Part shown: piece after piece, positions 1 to 8,407 of the stretch
Position numbering within the stretch: position 1 is the stretch's first letter
Layout: every line of letters begins with the position of its first letter
Source: Candidatus Rothia avicola
Lineage (GTDB): Bacteria; Actinomycetota; Actinomycetes; Actinomycetales; Micrococcaceae
Assembly (NCBI GenBank): GCA_019115985.1
Contig: DXCN01000040.1
Location: 62,001-126,000 of the forward strand
Reading direction: 5' to 3'
DNA: 64,000 nucleotides
The notes under the pieces: generated by a model
Database searches by the model: none
What the model saw: only the letters and a program-made list of their open reading frames with translations
What the model was told of the DNA's origin: nothing
Made by a program: the position numbers and the translations under genes

Positions 1-70
1 CGGAGTTAAGACGGTAATTATCCGTTGAGATCTGATAGATACCATCGGCAATTTCAAGAGTTCTAGCCAT
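1..70 (-). CDS. N-terminal fragment of a probable MBL-fold hydrolase (cut by window edge)
   Basis: Only the first 23 codons lie inside the window, so the ORF track misses it. The translated start (MARTLEIADGIYQIST...) resembles the first beta-strands of metallo-beta-lactamase-fold hydrolases, but no metal-binding motif is visible, so the family call is tentative. The ATG at 70 is supported by a -10-like hexamer (TACCTT) placed 7 nt upstream, which would give a leaderless mRNA. It is transcribed divergently from gluQ. Confidence 0.5.
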   Translation of the reverse strand, partial: MARTLEIADGIYQISTDNYRLNS

Positions 71-83
71 ACTCTCTAAGGTA
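71..83 (-). promoter_or_regulatory. Leaderless -10 element of the left-edge gene
   Basis: TACCTT (78-83 on the minus strand) followed by a 7-nt spacer and the ATG. Transcription would begin at or next to the start codon. Confidence 0.4.
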
Positions 84-113
84 CTGGACTCCGGCAGGTG
101 AGCAGCCTGTTTA

Positions 114-131
114 AACCCCACTTACGGGGTT
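114..131 (+). terminator. Short hairpin between divergent genes
   Basis: AACCCC, a 6-nt loop and GGGGTT are followed by ATTTCTT. It lies between two divergent genes, so its role is unclear; it may end a transcript entering from outside the window. Confidence 0.25.
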
Positions 132-214
132 ATTTCTTGCCACACTGCACTTTTTGACGGTTCTCTGCCTACTCAGCGCAACCTTCTGTCATATTGCAAA
201 AGCCTGTGAGCTAC

Positions 215-226
215 TAGACTAGAGGG
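215..226 (+). promoter_or_regulatory. Leaderless -10 element of gluQ
   Basis: TAGACT at 215-220, then 6 nt to the GTG start codon at 227. There is no purine-rich ribosome-binding site at a useful distance. TTGCAA at 194-199 could serve as a -35 element with a short spacer. Confidence 0.5.
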
Positions 227-1210
227 GTGATATCTTCTACTTCCTCCCCCGTTTCGCCCCCGTCCGCTCCCCTGCCCTGCGGCCGCTATGCGCCCTCCCC
301 CTCCGGTGACCTGCACCTGGGTAACCTGCGCACCGCCCTACTGGCCTGGATGATGGCCCGCACCGCGGGGGGCCGGTTTGTGATGCGGGTGGAGGATTTA
401 GACCGGGTCAAGAAGGGGGCGGCAGAGCGCCAGCTGGCCGACCTTGCCGCCCTGGGCATCGACTGGGATGGGGAGGTGCTCTACCAGTCCACCCGCCTGG
501 ATGCCTATGCGGACGCCCTTACCCGCCTGCGAGAGGCAGGGCTAGTTTACGAGTGCTACTGCACCCGCAAAGAAATTCAGGAGACCTCCAGCGCCCCGCA
601 CGGCGCCCCCGGTGCCTACCCCGGCACCTGCCGCAACCTCACCGAGGCCGAACGGGCCGAGCGCAGGGCGCTGAGGCCGGCGTCCTTGCGCCTGAAAGCC
701 CAGGTGAGCGAATGGACTGTCACCGACCGTTTCGCCGGGGAATACACCGACGCTGTGGACGATTTTGTGCTGGTGCGGGCTGACGGGGTCTACGCCTACA
801 ACCTGGTGTGTGTGGTTGATGACGACTACCAGGGGGTCACCGAGGTAGTGCGCGGCGATGACCTGCTGCCCTCTGCTCCCCGCCAGGCCTATCTAGCTCA
901 CCTATTGGGGTTGCAGGTGCCCACCTACGCCCATGTCCCCCTGGCCCTCAACGTCGAGGGCAAGCGCCTAGCTAAACGGGACGGGGCCGTGACCCTTGCT
1001 GAGCTCACCGCCGCCGGGGTCAGTACCGACCACATCATACGCATGATTGCTGCCTCTATTCCCCTGCCCCCGCTTACCGGGGCGGGCGAGGCCGGCCCCC
1101 ACCTGCCCGAAACCGCCGCTGAGATGCTCTCTGTCTTCAGCCCAGACCGTATCAAACAGGCCCCCTGGACGGTGGTAGACCCGCTGCTTGAAAGCACCTG
1201 CGGGCTTTAG
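227..1210 (+). CDS. gluQ: Glutamyl-Q tRNA(Asp) synthetase
   Basis: A paralogue of the GluRS catalytic domain that attaches glutamate to queuosine-34 of tRNA-Asp in the cytosol, without the anticodon-binding half of a true GluRS. The 327-residue length matches the family. The class I signature is seen as HLGN at about residue 30, a CYC-type zinc-ligand cluster at about residue 107, and a KMSKS-like RLAKRDG segment near residue 245. The start is the GTG at 227, supported by a -10 element 6 nt upstream. It is followed after 8 nt by an EamA transporter gene, probably co-transcribed. Confidence 0.93.
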   Translation: MISSTSSPVSPPSAPLPCGRYAPSPSGDLHLGNLRTALLAWMMARTAGGRFVMRVEDLDRVKKGAAERQLADLAALGIDWDGEVLYQSTRLDAYADALTRLREAGLVYECYCTRKEIQETSSAPHGAPGAYPGTCRNLTEAERAERRALRPASLRLKAQVSEWTVTDRFAGEYTDAVDDFVLVRADGVYAYNLVCVVDDDYQGVTEVVRGDDLLPSAPRQAYLAHLLGLQVPTYAHVPLALNVEGKRLAKRDGAVTLAELTAAGVSTDHIIRMIAASIPLPPLTGAGEAGPHLPETAAEMLSVFSPDRIKQAPWTVVDPLLESTCGL

Positions 1211-1218
1211 GGGGCGCT

Positions 1219-2157
1219 GTGAACCTCGCTGATCGCATACCGGCCGAGCGTCGGGGCACCGCTGCCCTGTTTCTGATCCTCACTGGCTCCCTGGGTATTC
1301 AGATTTCAGCTGCGATTGTCTCGGTGCTCTTTGCTAGCGTTGGCCCCACCCAGGTCGCCGCCCTGCGTGCCCTGATTGCCGCTGTAGTCCTGTGGACGCT
1401 GGTTCGCCCTAATCCCCTTGCCCTGCGGCGGCGGGACCTTCCCCAGGTGCTGGTCTACGGGCTGGTGCTGACCCTGATGAGCGTCTGTTTCTACAACGCG
1501 GTGCACCATATTCCTTTGGGTGTAGCGGTAACCTTTGAATACCTGGGTGCCTTTGTGGTGGCCCTGCTCGGTGTGCGGCGCCTGCGCGATGTGCTCATTG
1601 CCTTTTTCGCTCTGGCCGGGGTCGTCATGATTGCCGGGCCTACACTCGCGGGGGACGCCCACCCTATCGGCTTTATCTGGGCCCTCGGGTCAGCCGCCTC
1701 GATGGCCGGCTACACCATCTTCTCGGCCCGCATGGGTTCAGCATCTGACGCAACCAGCGGCCTGCGCGGCACCACCATGTCCCTGGCTTTTTCGGCTCTC
1801 ATCCAGCTGCCCCTGTCGGTGCCCACCATGGCGATGCTGGACGCGGACGCCTGGTTCAAGCTGGCTCTCTCCGCCATCGTGGGCGTAGCCCTTGCCTATT
1901 CTGCCGATAATATCGCAGGGCAGCTGACCAGCGCCGCCGTCATCGGGGTGCTTTTCTCCATCGACCCTGTTGTAGGGGCCATCGTGGGTACCTTCATGCT
2001 GGGCGAGGTGCTCTCTGCCTGGTCTTACCTGGGCATTGTACTGATCGCCACCTCCGGTGCCTACATCGTCTGGCGCACTAACAGGTCAGCCATCGCGGTA
2101 ACACTGCATACATCGGCTCTACCCGTGATAGATTCGCGTACCCAGGGGCATCCTTAA
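1219..2157 (+). CDS. EamA-family (DMT) efflux transporter, RhtA-like
   Basis: A 312-residue protein of about ten hydrophobic segments with the two-repeat architecture of EamA/DMT exporters. It is closest in feel to RhtA-type threonine/homoserine exporters; the substrate cannot be read from the sequence. It should sit in the cytoplasmic membrane. The GTG start at 1219 follows a G-rich AGGGGG stretch and lies 8 nt after the gluQ stop, suggesting an operon. The last 15-20 residues are polar and variable. Confidence 0.8.
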   Translation: MNLADRIPAERRGTAALFLILTGSLGIQISAAIVSVLFASVGPTQVAALRALIAAVVLWTLVRPNPLALRRRDLPQVLVYGLVLTLMSVCFYNAVHHIPLGVAVTFEYLGAFVVALLGVRRLRDVLIAFFALAGVVMIAGPTLAGDAHPIGFIWALGSAASMAGYTIFSARMGSASDATSGLRGTTMSLAFSALIQLPLSVPTMAMLDADAWFKLALSAIVGVALAYSADNIAGQLTSAAVIGVLFSIDPVVGAIVGTFMLGEVLSAWSYLGIVLIATSGAYIVWRTNRSAIAVTLHTSALPVIDSRTQGHP

Positions 2158-2284
2158 GAAAAGCTCACCGGTTTTACACACCGATTCTAAATAGCTTCAG
2201 GCAGCGAGATAGTGTCAACCAGACCCCCAGGGTGTAAGCTAACGCACAGACCAAAACCTGCATGCGGGAAGATAGCTCAAGTAA

Positions 2285-2304
2285 TCTAAACAAGATACTT
2301 TAGA
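2285..2304. promoter_or_regulatory. Palindrome upstream of putP, candidate operator
   Basis: TCTAAA-N8-TTTAGA is a perfect 6-8-6 inverted repeat about 80 nt upstream of the putP ATG. It overlaps GATACT, a plausible -10 hexamer. This geometry fits a dimeric repressor, but no regulator gene is adjacent. Confidence 0.35.
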
Positions 2305-2382
2305 GAAACTGCACAAAGGGGAAGGTACACCGAGGCACCCACCCCAACCCGCACGTCCTTACCCACAACCCAAGGGGAGCTC

Positions 2383-3882
2383 ATGAGCAACACCACCTAC
2401 CAGCTGATAGCCCTGGCTATCTACTTCACCGTCATGGTCGGCATTGGCATCTGGGCCAAGTCCAAGAACAATAGCCTCGACGACTATGTGCTCGGCGGGC
2501 GCTCCCTCTCCCCCACTGCGGCAGCCCTGTCAGCGGGCGCCTCAGACATGTCGGGCTGGCTCCTCATGGGCCTGCCCGGCGCCCTCTACATCACCGGCCT
2601 GGCTGAAGCCTGGATTGCCATCGGCCTAGCTGCCGGCGCCTGGCTCAACTGGAAGTTCGTAGCACCCCGCCTACGCGCCTACACCGAGGTCTCCCGCAAC
2701 TCGGTGACCGTCCCCTCCTTCTTCCACAACCGCCTGCGCGACCCCCGTGGCATCATCCGTATTTTCGCTGCCCTAGTCATCCTGATTTTCTTCACCTTCT
2801 ATGTCTCTTCCGGCATGGTCGCCGGCGGTGTCTTCTTCCAGTCCTCCTTCGGCGGTAACTACCACACCGGCATGCTACTGGTCGCCGGTATCACCGTCGC
2901 CTACACCCTCTTCGGCGGCTTCCTAGGGGCAACCTACACCGACGTTGTCCAGGGCCTGCTCATGCTGACCGCCCTCATCGTCCTGCCGATTATGGCCCTG
3001 GTTTACGTCGGCGGATTCTCCGGCCTTGAAACCACCATCGAATCCGTCAACCCTAACGCCCTCTCCCTCTTTGCGGGCACCACCCTACTGGGTATTCTTT
3101 CCTCAGCCGCCTGGGGTCTGGGCTACTTCGGCCAGCCCCACATCATCGTGCGCTTTATGGGTCTGCGCTCAGCCCAGGACGCCACCGCCGGCCGCCGCAT
3201 CGGCATCACCTGGATGATTGCCACCCTGGTCGGTGCCATGAGCGCCGGTCTCATCGGCATCGCCTACTTTGCCCGCCACCCCGAAGCTACTCTGACCGAC
3301 ACCACCAACGCCGAATCGGTCTTCCTGGATATGTCCCAGATTCTGCTCCACCCCCTCCTGGCCGGGTTCGTGCTGGCAGCGGTGCTGGCGGCCATCATGT
3401 CGACCCTTTCCTCCCAGCTAATTGTCTGCTCCTCAGCCCTGGCCGAAGACCTCTACAAGCTCACCAGCGGTGGCAAGGAACTCTCAGACGCCAAGGGCCT
3501 CTGGCTGGGCCGCGCGGGCGTGCTGGTTGTCTCTGTCATCGCAGGTCTGCTGGCCTGGAACCCCGACTCCTCCGTGCTCTCCCTGGTCTCCTTCGCCTGG
3601 GCAGGCTTCGGCGCAGCCTTCGGTCCCATCGTGATTCTCTCCCTCTACTGGCGCAAGCTCACCGCACTCGGTGCCGTAGCGGGTATGGTGGCAGGCACCA
3701 TCACCGTCTTCGTCTGGGGCTACAACGAAGTGCTCTCGGGCTACATGTACGAGATTGTGCCCGGCTTCCTGGTCAACCTGCTCTTTGCCTACCTGATGTC
3801 GGTTGCCACCTACAGGGGTGACTCCGCCGCCGCCCGCGAAATCAACGAAGAGTTCGACCGCGCCGTGGAACTCTCCCGCTAG
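2383..3882 (+). CDS. putP: Sodium/proline symporter
   Basis: A 499-residue member of the sodium:solute symporter (SLC5) family that imports proline with Na+ through the cytoplasmic membrane. About thirteen hydrophobic segments span the protein. Conserved signatures include the early GGRSLSP...ASDMSGW region and the SSGMVAGG segment, both typical of PutP. The ATG follows AAGGGGAGCTC. It stands alone, preceded by 225 bp holding a palindromic candidate operator and followed by two hairpins. proC, for proline synthesis, lies about 19 kb away in the same window. Confidence 0.92.
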   Translation: MSNTTYQLIALAIYFTVMVGIGIWAKSKNNSLDDYVLGGRSLSPTAAALSAGASDMSGWLLMGLPGALYITGLAEAWIAIGLAAGAWLNWKFVAPRLRAYTEVSRNSVTVPSFFHNRLRDPRGIIRIFAALVILIFFTFYVSSGMVAGGVFFQSSFGGNYHTGMLLVAGITVAYTLFGGFLGATYTDVVQGLLMLTALIVLPIMALVYVGGFSGLETTIESVNPNALSLFAGTTLLGILSSAAWGLGYFGQPHIIVRFMGLRSAQDATAGRRIGITWMIATLVGAMSAGLIGIAYFARHPEATLTDTTNAESVFLDMSQILLHPLLAGFVLAAVLAAIMSTLSSQLIVCSSALAEDLYKLTSGGKELSDAKGLWLGRAGVLVVSVIAGLLAWNPDSSVLSLVSFAWAGFGAAFGPIVILSLYWRKLTALGAVAGMVAGTITVFVWGYNEVLSGYMYEIVPGFLVNLLFAYLMSVATYRGDSAAAREINEEFDRAVELSR

Positions 3883-3916
3883 TAGCTTCGCCTAAGTCAG
3901 GGCGCCGCACTCCACT

Positions 3917-3936
3917 CCCCTGCCTGTAGGCAGGGG
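3917..3936 (+). terminator. Hairpin after putP
   Basis: CCCCTGCCTGTAGGCAGGGG is a self-complementary hairpin 35 nt after the putP stop, followed by a G-rich stretch and then TCCTTTTC. Confidence 0.45.
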
Positions 3937-3984
3937 CGCTGGGGGCGGCGTCCGTCCTTTTCTGCGCCGAGTGTCGTCAAAAGC

Positions 3985-4017
3985 TTCATCTGCGCGTGCA
4001 TTGAAGGCGCAGATGAA
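3985..4017 (+). terminator. Second hairpin between putP and menB
   Basis: TTCATCTGCGC and GCGCAGATGAA form an 11-bp perfect inverted repeat around an 11-nt loop, followed by ACTTTC. It may end putP read-through before the menB promoter. Confidence 0.45.
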
Positions 4018-4059
4018 ACTTTCAATTACACACAAGGAACCAGCCCGGGCACCCCTGGG

Positions 4060-4072
4060 TAGACTGGTGGCT
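4060..4072 (+). promoter_or_regulatory. Leaderless -10 element that fixes the menB start
   Basis: TAGACT (4060-4065) followed by 7 nt and ATG at 4073. This favours the inner ATG over the track start at 3971. Confidence 0.5.
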
Positions 4073-5026
4073 ATGACTAACGAACTTCCTGCCAAGGTTT
4101 CTGATATTTTCGACCCCCACCAGTGGCGCCTGGTTGAGGGCTTTGAGGACCTGACCGACATCACCTACCACCGTCAGGTGGAGCGCGACGAAGCCGGTGA
4201 GATTCTGCGAGATCTGCCGACCGTCCGCATCGCTTTTGACCGGCCCGAGGTGCGCAACGCCTTCCGTCCGCACACCGTCGATGAGCTCTACCGGGTGCTG
4301 GATCATGCCCGTATGACCTCCAACGTGGGCACCGTGCTGCTGACCGGCAACGGCCCCTCTGCCAAGGACGGCGGCTGGGCCTTCTGCTCCGGCGGCGACC
4401 AGCGCATTCGCGGCCGCGACGGCTACCGCTACGCCGAGGGTGAGACCCGCGATTCGATTGACCCGGCTCGCGCAGGCCGTCTACACATTCTGGAGGTACA
4501 GCGCCTGATTCGCACCATGCCCAAGGTAGTCATCGCCCTGGTCTCGGGCTGGGCGGCCGGTGGCGGCCACTCCCTGCACGTGGTGGCCGACCTGACCATT
4601 GCCTCTGAGGAGTACGGAAAGTTCAAGCAGACCGACGCGACCGTAGGGTCCTTTGACGCCGGCTACGGCTCTGCCCTTCTGGCCCGCCAGGTGGGCCAGA
4701 AGTTTGCCCGCGAGATTTTCTTCCTGGCTAAGGAGTACGACGCTCAGCGTATGTACGAGATGGGTGCTGTGAATGACGTGGTGCCCCACTCCGAGCTGGA
4801 GACCAAGGGCCTGGAATACGCGGCCCATATTGCCCGCCAGTCTCCCCAGGCAATTCGTATGCTCAAGTTCGCTTTCAACCTTCCGGACGACGGCATGGTC
4901 GGCCAGCAGGTCTTTGCCGGCGAGGCCACCCGCATGGCCTACATGACCGACGAGGCCGTCGAGGGCCGCGACGCTTTCCTTGAGAAGCGCGACCCCAACT
5001 GGGAGAACTACCCCTACTACTTCTAG
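4073..5026 (+). CDS. menB: 1,4-dihydroxy-2-naphthoyl-CoA synthase
   Basis: A crotonase-fold enzyme of menaquinone biosynthesis that closes the second ring of O-succinylbenzoyl-CoA to give 1,4-dihydroxy-2-naphthoyl-CoA. From the chosen ATG it is 317 residues, the usual actinobacterial MenB length. Oxyanion-hole segments (CSGGDQRIRG and GWAAGGGHSL) are intact, and the C-terminus ends in the typical NWENYPYYF-like tail. The ORF track starts at 3971, but the extra 34 residues cover a hairpin and the -10 element, so 4073 is preferred. menE and menA follow within 3 kb, interrupted by two small minus-strand genes. Confidence 0.95.
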   Translation: MTNELPAKVSDIFDPHQWRLVEGFEDLTDITYHRQVERDEAGEILRDLPTVRIAFDRPEVRNAFRPHTVDELYRVLDHARMTSNVGTVLLTGNGPSAKDGGWAFCSGGDQRIRGRDGYRYAEGETRDSIDPARAGRLHILEVQRLIRTMPKVVIALVSGWAAGGGHSLHVVADLTIASEEYGKFKQTDATVGSFDAGYGSALLARQVGQKFAREIFFLAKEYDAQRMYEMGAVNDVVPHSELETKGLEYAAHIARQSPQAIRMLKFAFNLPDDGMVGQQVFAGEATRMAYMTDEAVEGRDAFLEKRDPNWENYPYYF

Positions 5027-5074
5027 CCGCCCACCGGCGTCCGCGCACCCGGCTCAGAGCCGCGCAGACTCAGT

Positions 5075-5133
5075 GCCCACCAGAATCTCGTACTGCCCAC
5101 CCCGCTCGTGGGCATCACGAGAGTCTGGTGGGC
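5075..5133 (+). terminator. Nested hairpin after menB
   Basis: Outer arms GCCCACCAGA..CTCGT and ACGAG..TCTGGTGGGC enclose an inner hairpin (GCCCAC/GTGGGC). The structure ends in CTTTCG. It is about 50 nt after the menB stop. Confidence 0.5.
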
Positions 5134-5156
5134 TTTCGCCCCCTAAGCAAAAAGTA

Positions 5157-5202
5157 GGACGCCCCGCCCCACCTTCTCCACGGAAGGTAGGGCGGGGCGT
5201 CC
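5157..5202. terminator. Strong bidirectional terminator between convergent genes
   Basis: GGACGCCCCGCCC..ACCTTC pairs with GAAGGT..GGGCGGGGCGTCC, about 19 bp, flanked by AAAAAG on the left and TTGT on the right. It separates menB from the convergent small-membrane-protein pair. Both arms contain the GGCGTCC heptamer discussed in the findings. Confidence 0.7.
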
Positions 5203-5219
5203 TTGTGCTCGGTCCGGGG

Positions 5220-5447
5220 CTAGGCCTCAGGGCCTGCCATGCGCCGGTCAGCCTTGCGGTTGTCGATAGCGCGTTCTTCGAACTCCAGCTCGATGATGCG
5301 CAGCTTGTTCTTGCGGTGCCAGGTCAGTAGCACGTTAACCAGAAAGACCACAAAAACCAGCATGAAGACCAGGTAGGCCAGGCCAATCACAGAAAGAACA
5401 GTCTCCCCGGCGGTGGGCACCAGCGGGTTGGTAGCAAGTACAGTCAT
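5220..5447 (-). CDS. Small single-pass membrane protein with HRKNK motif
   Basis: A 75-residue hypothetical protein: a short polar N-terminus, one long hydrophobic helix (about residues 15-42), then a WHRKNK juxtamembrane motif and a charged tail. By the positive-inside rule the tail should be cytoplasmic. It starts with ATG 12 nt after the stop of a second small protein of the same plan, with GGGAGCG as ribosome-binding site. Its position inside the menaquinone gene region hints at a respiratory or membrane role, but no function can be assigned. Confidence 0.65.
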   Translation of the reverse strand: MTVLATNPLVPTAGETVLSVIGLAYLVFMLVFVVFLVNVLLTWHRKNKLRIIELEFEERAIDNRKADRRMAGPEA

Positions 5448-5459
5448 GGTTTACGCTCC

Positions 5460-5627
5460 CTAATCAGGCTTGCCCGCAGCGTTCTCACCGAGCCCTAGGC
5501 GCTTACGAATCACCCGAATCTCGGTCTTATTTTTCTTGTGAAACCCCAGCAGCACTACGAAGAAGAGCACCAGCAGAGCCAGGTACAGTAACAAAAGCGC
5601 GATTTCGACGCCGGTGACCTCAAGCAT
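5460..5627 (-). CDS. Small single-pass membrane protein with HKKNK motif (below ORF-track cutoff)
   Basis: A 55-codon gene missing from the ORF track: MLEVTGVEIALLLLY..., one transmembrane helix (about residues 8-28), then FHKKNK and a basic tail. An AGGAG ribosome-binding site lies 7 nt before the ATG. The next gene downstream has the same layout, with WHRKNK after its helix, so the two look like diverged tandem copies or subunits of one small complex. The pair is transcribed divergently from menE. Confidence 0.65.
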   Translation of the reverse strand: MLEVTGVEIALLLLYLALLVLFFVVLLGFHKKNKTEIRVIRKRLGLGENAAGKPD

Positions 5628-5732
5628 GGGGTGGCTCCTATCTCGACCTTAAGAAGCAGAAGGTGTCACCCACAAGATTACCAAGTAGGCATACTATCTG
5701 GCAATAATCACCAGGCGTAGACTAAAAGAGCC

Positions 5733-7001
5733 ATGACACTAGATTCCCTTAGCCCGCTTCCCGCACCCGCCCTGCCCGGGCCGGGAAGCGCCGTCCACGT
5801 CGGAGCAGACCAGCCCGCCGCCTGCCCTGCCCAGCAGGTCGCTGAAGCCCTGCACACTTTCAGCACCCGCTTTACAGAGCTAGATAAGGGTCAGGACGCC
5901 CCCGCCCTGCTCGTTACGACCAGCGGCTCCACCGGTACCCCCAAACAGACGGTGCTTTCCACCTCAGCATTACGTGCTTCGGCCCAGGGCACAGAAACAG
6001 CTACCGGGACAAGCAGCGCCCAGTGGCTCCTGGCCCTGCCCCTACAGTATATTGCCGGGGCGCAGGTGGTAGCGAGGTCGGCCCTGGCAGGTACCGTCCC
6101 TGTCCTGACCGATTCAGTCAGCGAGGGCACCCGCTTTACGGCCCAGGATTTCGTCAGCTCCACCGAAAAGCTCTCAGCCCCGCAGCGGCTGGTTTCCCTG
6201 GTACCCACCCAGCTACACCGCCTGCTAGAAACCCAGGAGGGCTCCCTCCGCGAAGAAACCCTCGCGGCCCTGCGTTCTTTCTCCGCAATTCTGCTGGGCG
6301 GGGCACCGGCCAGCGCCGACCTCATCGCAAGCGCCCGCGCCCTAGCACTGCCCGTAGTGCGCACCTACGGGTCGGCTGAAACGGCCGGGGGCTGCGTCTA
6401 CGAGGGCAAGCCGTTGCCGGGCGTCCGCGTGCAGATAGAAACCGATGCCGCCGACCCACAAGCCCCCGGGCGCATCTGGCTGGGCGGGCCGACCATCGCC
6501 AGCGGCTACGCCAACGATAGCGAGCGCACCGCCGCCCACTTCTTTGTAGACGGTCAGGGAACCCGCTGGTACCGCACCGACGATCTGGGCACCCAAGACC
6601 TGCGCACCGGAACCCTCACCGTAGCGGGCCGCGCCGACGACGTACTCATTTCCGGCGGTATCAAAACCAGCGCGGCAGCCGTAGCTACCGCCCTCGAAAG
6701 TCACCCGGCCGTGCGCGAGGCCCTGGTGGCCGGGGTTCCAGATGCCCGCTGGGGTACCGCTATCACCGCCGCCGTCACCCTGGTGGCGGGCAACAGCGCA
6801 CGCACTTCTGAGCTTGCGGACACCCTCCCCCAGCTGGTGGCAGAAAAGCTGGGGACAGCGTCCGCCCCCAAACTCGTTAAGGTGCTCCCTGAGCTGCCGA
6901 CTCTTCCCACAGGCAAGCCTGACCGGCGAGCCGTCCAGGCGCTCCTTGCCGAAGCCTGGAAAGCCCAGTCGGCGAACCGAGGCAGGTCACGCGGCCACTA
7001 G
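5733..7001 (+). CDS. menE: O-succinylbenzoate-CoA ligase
   Basis: An adenylate-forming enzyme that activates O-succinylbenzoate with ATP and CoA, the step before MenB. At 422 residues it has the compact length usual for actinobacterial MenE. Visible ANL motifs are TTSGSTGTPK (P-loop, about residue 63), TYGSAETAGG, YRTDDLG, and the C-terminal LPTGKPDRR containing the catalytic lysine. A TAGACT hexamer 9 nt before the ATG suggests a near-leaderless transcript. menA follows after about 90 nt on the same strand. Confidence 0.92.
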   Translation: MTLDSLSPLPAPALPGPGSAVHVGADQPAACPAQQVAEALHTFSTRFTELDKGQDAPALLVTTSGSTGTPKQTVLSTSALRASAQGTETATGTSSAQWLLALPLQYIAGAQVVARSALAGTVPVLTDSVSEGTRFTAQDFVSSTEKLSAPQRLVSLVPTQLHRLLETQEGSLREETLAALRSFSAILLGGAPASADLIASARALALPVVRTYGSAETAGGCVYEGKPLPGVRVQIETDAADPQAPGRIWLGGPTIASGYANDSERTAAHFFVDGQGTRWYRTDDLGTQDLRTGTLTVAGRADDVLISGGIKTSAAAVATALESHPAVREALVAGVPDARWGTAITAAVTLVAGNSARTSELADTLPQLVAEKLGTASAPKLVKVLPELPTLPTGKPDRRAVQALLAEAWKAQSANRGRSRGH

Positions 7002-7041
7002 CGGGCACCCACCGCTAAAAAGTGAGAGAATGGTGTGTATT

Positions 7042-7061
7042 TGTGGCGTAGCGACGCCACA
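7042..7061 (+). other. Hairpin in the menE-menA gap
   Basis: TGTGGCGT-AGCG-ACGCCACA, an 8-bp perfect stem with a tetraloop, about 30 nt upstream of the menA start. There is no T-tract, so it is more likely an mRNA stability or attenuation element than a terminator. Confidence 0.35.
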
Positions 7062-7091
7062 TCGAAACTTGGGTTGATAAGGAGCACAACA

Positions 7092-8009
7092 GTGGCAACG
7101 GTTGCACAGTGGATTGAAGGGGCGCGTCTGCGCACGCTCCCCTTGGCGGCAGCTCCTATCATTGCTGGTTCTGCGGCCGCCTACGAGGTGCACCAGTTCA
7201 AGCCTGTTCGTGCCCTACTGGCCTTTCTCGTGGCCTTCTTCTTGCAGGTGGGCGTCAACTACGCCAACGACTACTCCGATGGGATTAAGGGCACGGACGA
7301 GGTTCGCGTGGGCCCCCTGCGCCTGGTCGGCTCGGGCATGGCCAAGCCCTCCCAGGTGAAGATGGCGGCCTTTATCTGCTTCGGCCTGGCTGGTTTGAGC
7401 GGGCTGGCCCTGATTATGCTCTCGCAGCAGTGGTGGTTCCTGGCCATCGGTGCCTCGGCTGTGCTGGCTGCCTGGGGTTACACCGGCGGCAAGCACCCCT
7501 ACGGTTACATGGGCCTGGGCGATATTTTCGTCTTTATCTACTTTGGCCTGGTCGCCACCCTGGGCACCATGTTTACCCAGAGCAACCAGTTGACCCTGAG
7601 CTCCTGGGCCTTCGCCGTAGCCCTGGGGCTGTTCTCCTGTGCCCTGCTGATGGCTAATAACGTACGCGATATTCCCACCGATATTGAGGCGGGTAAGAAA
7701 ACCCTGGCTGTACGCCTGGGCGACCGGGCTTCGCGCATCACCTACGCCCTAGAGATGGGCCTGGGCCTGGCCCTGACCGCCCTGCTGGTTCCGCAGAACC
7801 CCTGGTACGCTCTGGCCTTTATTCTGATTGGTCCGGTGGTGCACTCGGCCCTGGTGGTGCTCTCGGGCGCCCTGGGCCGCGACCTGATTCCGGTGCTTAA
7901 GCAGGCTGGCATCATTGCCCTCATTTATTCACTGCTCATTGCCCTGGCGGTAGCCCTGCACCCGCTTGAAATCTTTGCTGAGCGGGCTACCGTCTTTACC
8001 GGCTACTAA
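7092..8009 (+). CDS. menA: 1,4-dihydroxy-2-naphthoate polyprenyltransferase
   Basis: A UbiA-superfamily integral membrane enzyme that prenylates and decarboxylates 1,4-dihydroxy-2-naphthoate to demethylmenaquinone. The first aspartate-rich motif NDYSDGIKGTD lies near residue 60 and the second, DIPTDIEAGKKTLAV, near residue 195. About eight to nine hydrophobic helices are seen. The track starts at 7035, but a GTG at 7092 preceded by AAGGAG at 8 nt gives the canonical N-terminus (ATVAQWIEGAR) and 305 residues. The stop overlaps the convergent DUF4229 gene by 4 nt. Confidence 0.93.
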   Translation: MATVAQWIEGARLRTLPLAAAPIIAGSAAAYEVHQFKPVRALLAFLVAFFLQVGVNYANDYSDGIKGTDEVRVGPLRLVGSGMAKPSQVKMAAFICFGLAGLSGLALIMLSQQWWFLAIGASAVLAAWGYTGGKHPYGYMGLGDIFVFIYFGLVATLGTMFTQSNQLTLSSWAFAVALGLFSCALLMANNVRDIPTDIEAGKKTLAVRLGDRASRITYALEMGLGLALTALLVPQNPWYALAFILIGPVVHSALVVLSGALGRDLIPVLKQAGIIALIYSLLIALAVALHPLEIFAERATVFTGY

Positions 8010-8290
8010 AGGCCCTGGCTGCGGCGGGCTGCTTCGTCCAGCTCGTCTTCAATCGCCTGGTTTTCGTCTTCTAGGCTCGTTTTCTTGGGCTTATTCTTAC
8101 GGCGGATCATCCGGTTAAAGTCGGCGGCTGCGGCGTCGTGCAGGCGGGGGAAGGCCAGGTAGCAGATGGCGAATCCGATGAGCGCGCCGAAGATGATGGC
8201 CAGGATAAAGCCCACGCCAAAGTAGTAGGAGGCGAAGAAGGCGGCAGCTGAGAACAGCAGGCGGAGCAGGGAGTACTTCAGAAAATTCAC
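8006..8290 (-). CDS. DUF4229 domain membrane protein
   Basis: A 94-residue protein with two hydrophobic helices in the first 50 residues, then a basic RRKNKPKK segment and an acidic tail. This matches the actinobacterial DUF4229 family, commonly found beside menaquinone genes. Function is unknown. It converges on menA with a 4-nt overlap of the two stops. Confidence 0.75.
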   Translation of the reverse strand: MNFLKYSLLRLLFSAAAFFASYYFGVGFILAIIFGALIGFAICYLAFPRLHDAAAADFNRMIRRKNKPKKTSLEDENQAIEDELDEAARRSQGL

Positions 8291-8407
8291 CCCTTCATTC
8301 TACCCAACCCACTGCGGGCAGGGTCTGCGCGGCGGGCGTCTGCTCAGCTGGCACGCTGTGAGCGCACAAAGCGGGGTGAGCGGGCCTGTTCATGGAAAAA
8401 TGGGGGT

